This document shows positions 59,771 to 64,000 of a stretch of DNA of 64,000 nt, one piece after another; the stretch's first letter is position 1; each line of letters begins with the position of its first letter. The position numbers were made by a program, and so were the translations under genes. The stretch spans positions 124,001 through 188,000 of the forward strand of contig JAKSZP010014462.1 in assembly GCA_022478985.1 (NCBI GenBank). Reading direction: 5' to 3'. The notes under the pieces were generated by a model that was not told where the DNA came from, made no database searches, and saw nothing but the letters and a program-made list of their open reading frames with translations. Source of the DNA: Massospora cicadina. Its lineage: Eukaryota > Entomophthoromycota > Entomophthoromycetes > Entomophthorales > Entomophthoraceae.

Positions 59771-62700
59771 TGAAAAGACCATGTGGTCTATATGCAGAAC
59801 AGTCTAGAACCGCAGGTAACCAAGTTCCCCTGGATAAATCAGATGGTTTGGACAAGTTGGATCTATTTGCGGATGAGCCTGAATTAGATCCCCTTCATCA
59901 GATCATGTACCAAGATGTAAACGCAATAACGAGATTGAAATCAAAGGGGATTGCCCCCAAAATTATACAGGAGGTAGCTCGCCCATATGCCCAACAGATA
60001 GTGGAGAAGGTCCAAAACGCCAAAGATGAGACAGACTTATTGAATACCAAGTTAGACGGAGTTAATGTATTGATTCCAAATTGGTACAATTTGAGAACGT
60101 TCCCCAATATATCAGCTCAGTTAATTCATACCCTGGATTCAGCCAACAAATCTGTTATACATGCAGTAAACAATAGCTTATCTTATTTTTCTGAGTGCAC
60201 ATATACGTATATATTGGTGAACCAAATCCCCATCAGAGCAATAATTGACAGTGGAGCACCAATCAATATATTATAGACCAAATTAGTAAAGAAATTAAAT
60301 GCCAAACCGATTTGGAGCACTGGAAGCAGTACAGGATGGCAGGCCCTGACTACAACTTCCTGTGGGGCTTATAGCGCTCTACTGCTATGATTTGGATCCT
60401 TGGTCGTATTGGCGCCAGAGATTGTTCTAGCCAAACAGAATTATGACATACTCATTACCACTGACTTCATGCAGAAGTATGGGGTCAAATGTGACTTTGA
60501 AGAAGACACTTTGACGATTCTGGGGCAAACATTGCCGCTGGTCTATCAACGTGAGGGGAATGTGCCCCTCAGTAGATGAAATAATTTCATCAATTTAGTC
60601 TATAAGGATGGCATACTACCTATCAGTTACAAATTAGTCAGAAGAAAAGCCCAAAAATTACTTAAATATGTGAATGAAAATCATGGGATCCCAATCTATT
60701 CTAAGGAAGATGTTATAATTAAACTGGGAATGCAGCAGATTGTGGAGACTTGACTGACTTTGGAGATCCCAGAGCAGTTATATTTGGAAATTGAAGCTCC
60801 TTGGCAACAATCAAGGATCAAACCTTGGGTAGCTCCAGGAATTTTAATCCCTGGTCATGAGGAGATTTGGGTTCTTTTAGCCAATCTGGGAAAATCTCTG
60901 ATAAAGGTCAAACAACACCAGGTGGTCGCATTCGCCCAACTAAAACTGGTATTGGAGATTTGTTCCTTCCACAAATTTGGTGAATTGGATGAATTGGGAC
61001 TTCCAAAAAAATGATGGGAATATTCATATGCTAATTGAATGGGATCGGTTAGCCAAATTAATGGAGGGCCAGAAAGATGAAGTTCTGGCCTTATTCAAGA
61101 AATACTGAGTTATTTTCACACAGGATGACCATGATCTCAGGTGTGCAAAGGATGTTTTACACTGAGTCAATACTGGGGATGATGGGCCAATTTAATTGAG
61201 GCCTATTCGATGGCCCTAGTGGCAGAGGCAGTTGTTGCCAATGAAATTGAAAAACTCTTAGAGCATGGAATGCTTGTACCGTCATCCAGCCCATGGGCGA
61301 GCCCTATATCAATAGTTAAGAAGAAAGATGGTTTGAATCGAGTTGTAATAGATTACCAATGGTTAAATAAAATCATAAAAAAGGACTTGTACCCCCTGCC
61401 TAGGATCAATGGCGCGCTGGATCAGTTAGAAGGAGCCAAGTTTTTCTCCGCCATGGACTTAATCTCTGGATATTGGCAGATAGACATGCCCCCAGAAGAC
61501 TAAGAGAAGTGTGCTATTATCACAGCACAGGGCTTGTACCAGCTGACGAGGATTCCTCAAGGCTTATGTAATGCCCCACGACATTTCAATGGGCTATGGA
61601 CACGATTTTGTTGGATTTGAAGCTTTCCTGTGTCCTGGTCTATCTGGACAACATTAATGTATTCAGATGATTGTTTACCAATTACTTACAACATCTTGAG
61701 GAAGTATTCAAGTGACTTGCTTTGGCAAATCTCAAAATCAAGCCAAGGAAATGAAATTTCTTTAAGGAGGAATTAGAATACTTAGGATTCATAATTAACG
61801 CCAAGGGACTTAAGCCCCAAGTCCAAAAGATAGAAGCAATTAATTGGATGTTGGTCCCTAAGAGCATACATGATATTCAAGTTTTCCTCAGAATGGTTGG
61901 CTACTATTGCCAATTCATTAAGGATTTCACAAAAATATCTGAGCCACTTTTCCACCTATTGAAAGACCCAAAGAAGGGATTTGTCTGGGGTGATGAGGCT
62001 CAACTCGCAATCAATGAATGAAGGAAATACTTGATGATGAGTCCAATTTTAAATACCTGAATTTATGAGAAGCTGTTCATTATTCAATCAGATGCGTCGC
62101 TGATGGCAATAGGAGTTATCCTTAGCCAAGTGGATGACAAGGGGGATAAACACCCCGTGGCATATGTCAGCTGAACACTGTTGAAGGCCAAGAGGAACTA
62201 TATGGTTATGGAGCAAGAATTTCTTACAGTTATCTATGCATGCAAGCAGTTTCAAGTCCATATCCACGGAACACACTTTAAAATTTTGTGACTGACCATG
62301 CCTCTCTCTGATAGCTTCATAACCTTAAAAGAACCAGAAGGGAGTTTGGCACGGTGGGCTTTGAAGTTACAGGCCTACAACTTTGATATAGAACAATGGG
62401 CAGGAGATAAGAATCAGAACGCTGATGGTCTGTCTAGTTTGCCAACTATTCTTGCTGTGCAAGGTCATGCTGATGACCTATTCAAGCAAATGATCCATGG
62501 GGAAATGCAAGAAGAGCCAATCAAAATTCAAAAAGTGTTAAAAAAGGCAATGGAGAATACTGAGCTCATTAATGGACAATTATATAAAATAACAGCTGAA
62601 AAGAAACTTTCTCTCTGAAACCATCAGAATGCACTGAGATAATTTGGGCCACCCACAAGGTTTTCGGACATGGTGGGTTAAAGAAGATTCTCAAACATAT

Positions 62701-63664
62701 CTGGCAATATTACTATTGGGAGTCCCTGAGTTTTGATTTTGCCGATTATATCATCTGTTGCATGGAATGTCAGATCCATAAGCCACATAAGAACATGATG
62801 AATTACCACTTAGTGAAGCCAGGGTTTGCATGGCATAAGGTTTCAATTGATATTATAAGGTACTAAGTGTGAGTACAGGTGGAATACGTTACATAATGGT
62901 AAAAATTGACCACCTTACAAGATGGGTTGAAACCTGAGCCTTGAGTTGAGCAGATGCCCTAAGTACCGCCAAATTCATCTTGGAGCAGGTGAAATACTGA
63001 CATGGGTATCCCCAAGTGTTGCTGAGCTACAACAGGATTAATTTTACCTCATTTGTAATTCCACGCCTGAATGAACTAATGGGAATTAAGGGGGTGGTGT
63101 CTACACCCTATCAGCCTGAAATGAATAGAGTTGTGGAACGAGTCAATGGGACACTTGCTGCTACATTAAGGAAGCTGATCTCGGGTATAGCATCATCTTG
63201 GGCATCTTATCTAAGTTTGGTAACTTTTGCGTATAATATCAGTTTCCATTTGGTGACAGAAAAAATGCCATTTGAATTATTGTACAGTTGTAGAGCAGCA
63301 TTGCCACCAATTCTCTATTCAGCAGTGGAGCTGACTCCAGGGATGAGCGCGGATAAATATCTATATTGACTTGTGAACATAATAGTGGATCTCCAATCTC
63401 AAGCCTGTAATACAATGATCAAGAGAAGGATTCAGGCCAAAAAAAGCCAATGATAAGAGTTGATCTATTCTTAGGGAATTTACCGTTGGAGATCAAGTAG
63501 CCTATTTACACATATGTTTGGTCACCAAAATAAGCTTGATGCGTTATGGTCAGGACCATTTGAGGTTATTACAAAAATGTCAAATGTTGCCTACACGATC
63601 AAAAATATATCCAATGGTTGGGCGATTAATAGAGTACACAGCAAATTTCTTAAAAAATGGTATT
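59771..63664 (+). pseudogene. U pol: protease, RT, RNase H, integrase (mostly in-frame TGA stops)
   Basis: Protease IIDSGAPINIL (60242-60274). RT about 61210-61800: RVVIDYQWLNK, PRINGALDQLEGAKFFSAMDL, catalytic box YLDN (61641-61652). RNase H about 62060-62300: FIIQSDASLMAIGVILSQ. Connection EPEGSLARWALKLQAYNFDIEQW (about 62332-62400). Integrase zinc finger about 62640-62790 (H-x-H, CC-ECQ), core about 62890-63170 (KIDHLTRWVE, LS-N-INF, PEMNRVVERVN), C-terminal domain SGPFEVITKMSNVAYTI (63550-63600). In-frame TGA replaces arginine at 60388, 61163, 61713, 62172, 62935 and 62998, with few frameshifts. Confidence 0.88.
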
Positions 63665-63760
63665 AAAAAATATCTATATATATACAACGGAAAAAAAGAA
63701 AAAAGAAAAAATATATAAAAAAGAAAGAAAAAATAAATTAATTAAAAATATTTTTTATTT
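63665..63760. repeat. A-rich simple sequence
   Basis: AAAAAAAGAAAAAAG / AAAGAAAGAAAAAAT low-complexity run between the U integrase stop and the stop codon of the minus-strand frame on the right. It may be the junction of two elements. Confidence 0.6.
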
Positions 63761-64000
63761 TTATGCCTTGGGTTGCAAATTGTGAGCTCTTCTTTGACGC
63801 CTCTGGGGGGAGGGAGGTTGAATGATGATGTTGTGAAAGAGGTCGCTGAGGTCAATATGAGATTGGATACTTGCAAGGGATAGAGAAAGCTGAAACCAAT
63901 TTCTTTGAACCCAGGGTGGATTCTGCGAATAAGCAACGATGGGAAGAGTGATGGGGACGTCCAGTTCAGCAAGTTGGGAAACCCCAGATTGGGGAGGAAA
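63761..64000 (-). CDS. C-terminal end of an unidentified, undamaged minus-strand protein
   Basis: From the window edge the minus strand stays open for 79 codons to a TAA at 63763-63761; the start lies beyond the window. It reads LAELDVPITLPIVAYSQNPP, then WFQLSLSLASIQSHIDLSDL, and ends with a basic RRQRRAHNLQPKA tail. CpG sites are intact (ACGTC, TCGCAG, GCGTC), unlike in the neighbouring Gypsy copies, so it is either a host gene or a young element. Not recognised. Confidence 0.5.
   Translation of the reverse strand, partial: FPPQSGVSQLAELDVPITLPIVAYSQNPPWVQRNWFQLSLSLASIQSHIDLSDLFHNIIIQPPSPQRRQRRAHNLQPKA

Larger units (their letters stand above)
57008..63664 (+). mobile_element. Element U: Ty3/Gypsy with the best-preserved coding region
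   Basis: LTR-like sequence (about 57008-57554), primer-binding site, gag, protease, RT, RNase H and integrase in one orientation, the whole about 6.6 kb. It lies across the end of V. No 3' LTR is visible: the integrase ends at about 63664 and A-rich DNA plus a foreign minus-strand frame follow, so the right end has been lost or replaced. Confidence 0.82.

Noticed and set aside
59112..63000. TGA decoded as arginine or read through in element U
   Set aside because: CGA and AGA arginine codons also occur in the same frames, the affected sites are those where one CpG transition creates TGA, other stops and frameshifts are present, and CDC20 needs no recoding. Mutation is the simpler reading.
1..64000. 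Retrovirus-like envelope gene, CRISPR array, rRNA genes, bacterial operons
   Set aside because: None seen; after integrase the elements go straight to the polypurine tract or chromodomain, and no regular spaced repeats or rRNA sequence were noticed.

Overview
The window looks like a piece of a large, AT-rich, repeat-filled fungal chromosome. A basidiomycete-like fungus is my guess, held weakly: the only clearly intact host gene is a fungal-type CDC20, and nearly everything else is decayed Ty3/Gypsy retrotransposon DNA. I see no rRNA gene, no functional tRNA gene, no CRISPR array and nothing bacterial.

1-14.7 kb: a three-level nest. The plus-strand pol of element X (1-1333, resuming 13453-13927) is split inside its integrase by minus-strand element E1 (1334-13452). 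E1 is itself split by plus-strand element E2 (4961-10984). E2 has about 490-bp LTRs, a primer-binding site, gag, pol, a polypurine tract and a near-perfect 5-bp target duplication.

13.9-26.4 kb: a chain of X/Y-family LTRs (13928-14695; 24000-25945, interrupted; 26217-26406, shortened). The Y internal region lies between the first two. Y carries a tRNA-derived SINE with a perfect 16-bp target duplication, 19-29-base scars that all end in the same sequence plus an A-run and have 16-18-bp duplications, and a 1.9-kb insert of unknown type with a 9-bp duplication.

26.4-32 kb: AT-rich DNA with a minus-strand protease fragment and a degenerate minisatellite. 32.35-37.38 kb: a decayed chromodomain Gypsy element (Z) with both LTRs. 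37.4-42.5 kb: AT-rich DNA without genes, with one diverged tandem duplication.

42.57-44.46 kb: CDC20, minus strand, three exons, 608 codons, best explained with two 32-nt introns. It is a CpG-containing, GC-richer island. 45.06-46.62 kb: unidentified minus-strand coding-like frames. 46.64-48.49 kb: the end of a second chromodomain Gypsy element. 51-57 kb: element V (gag, protease, RT, RNase H). 57-63.66 kb: element U, the best-preserved pol, broken mainly by in-frame TGA where arginine is expected. 63.76-64.0 kb: the C-terminal end of an undamaged minus-strand reading frame that runs off the window.

The common theme is CpG-linked decay of repeats (CGA to TGA stops, YLDD to YLDN in RT) beside an undamaged host gene. 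This fits a repeat-directed cytosine methylation/deamination or RIP-like process. E1, E2, U and V also share one primer-binding-site sequence and so belong to one lineage.
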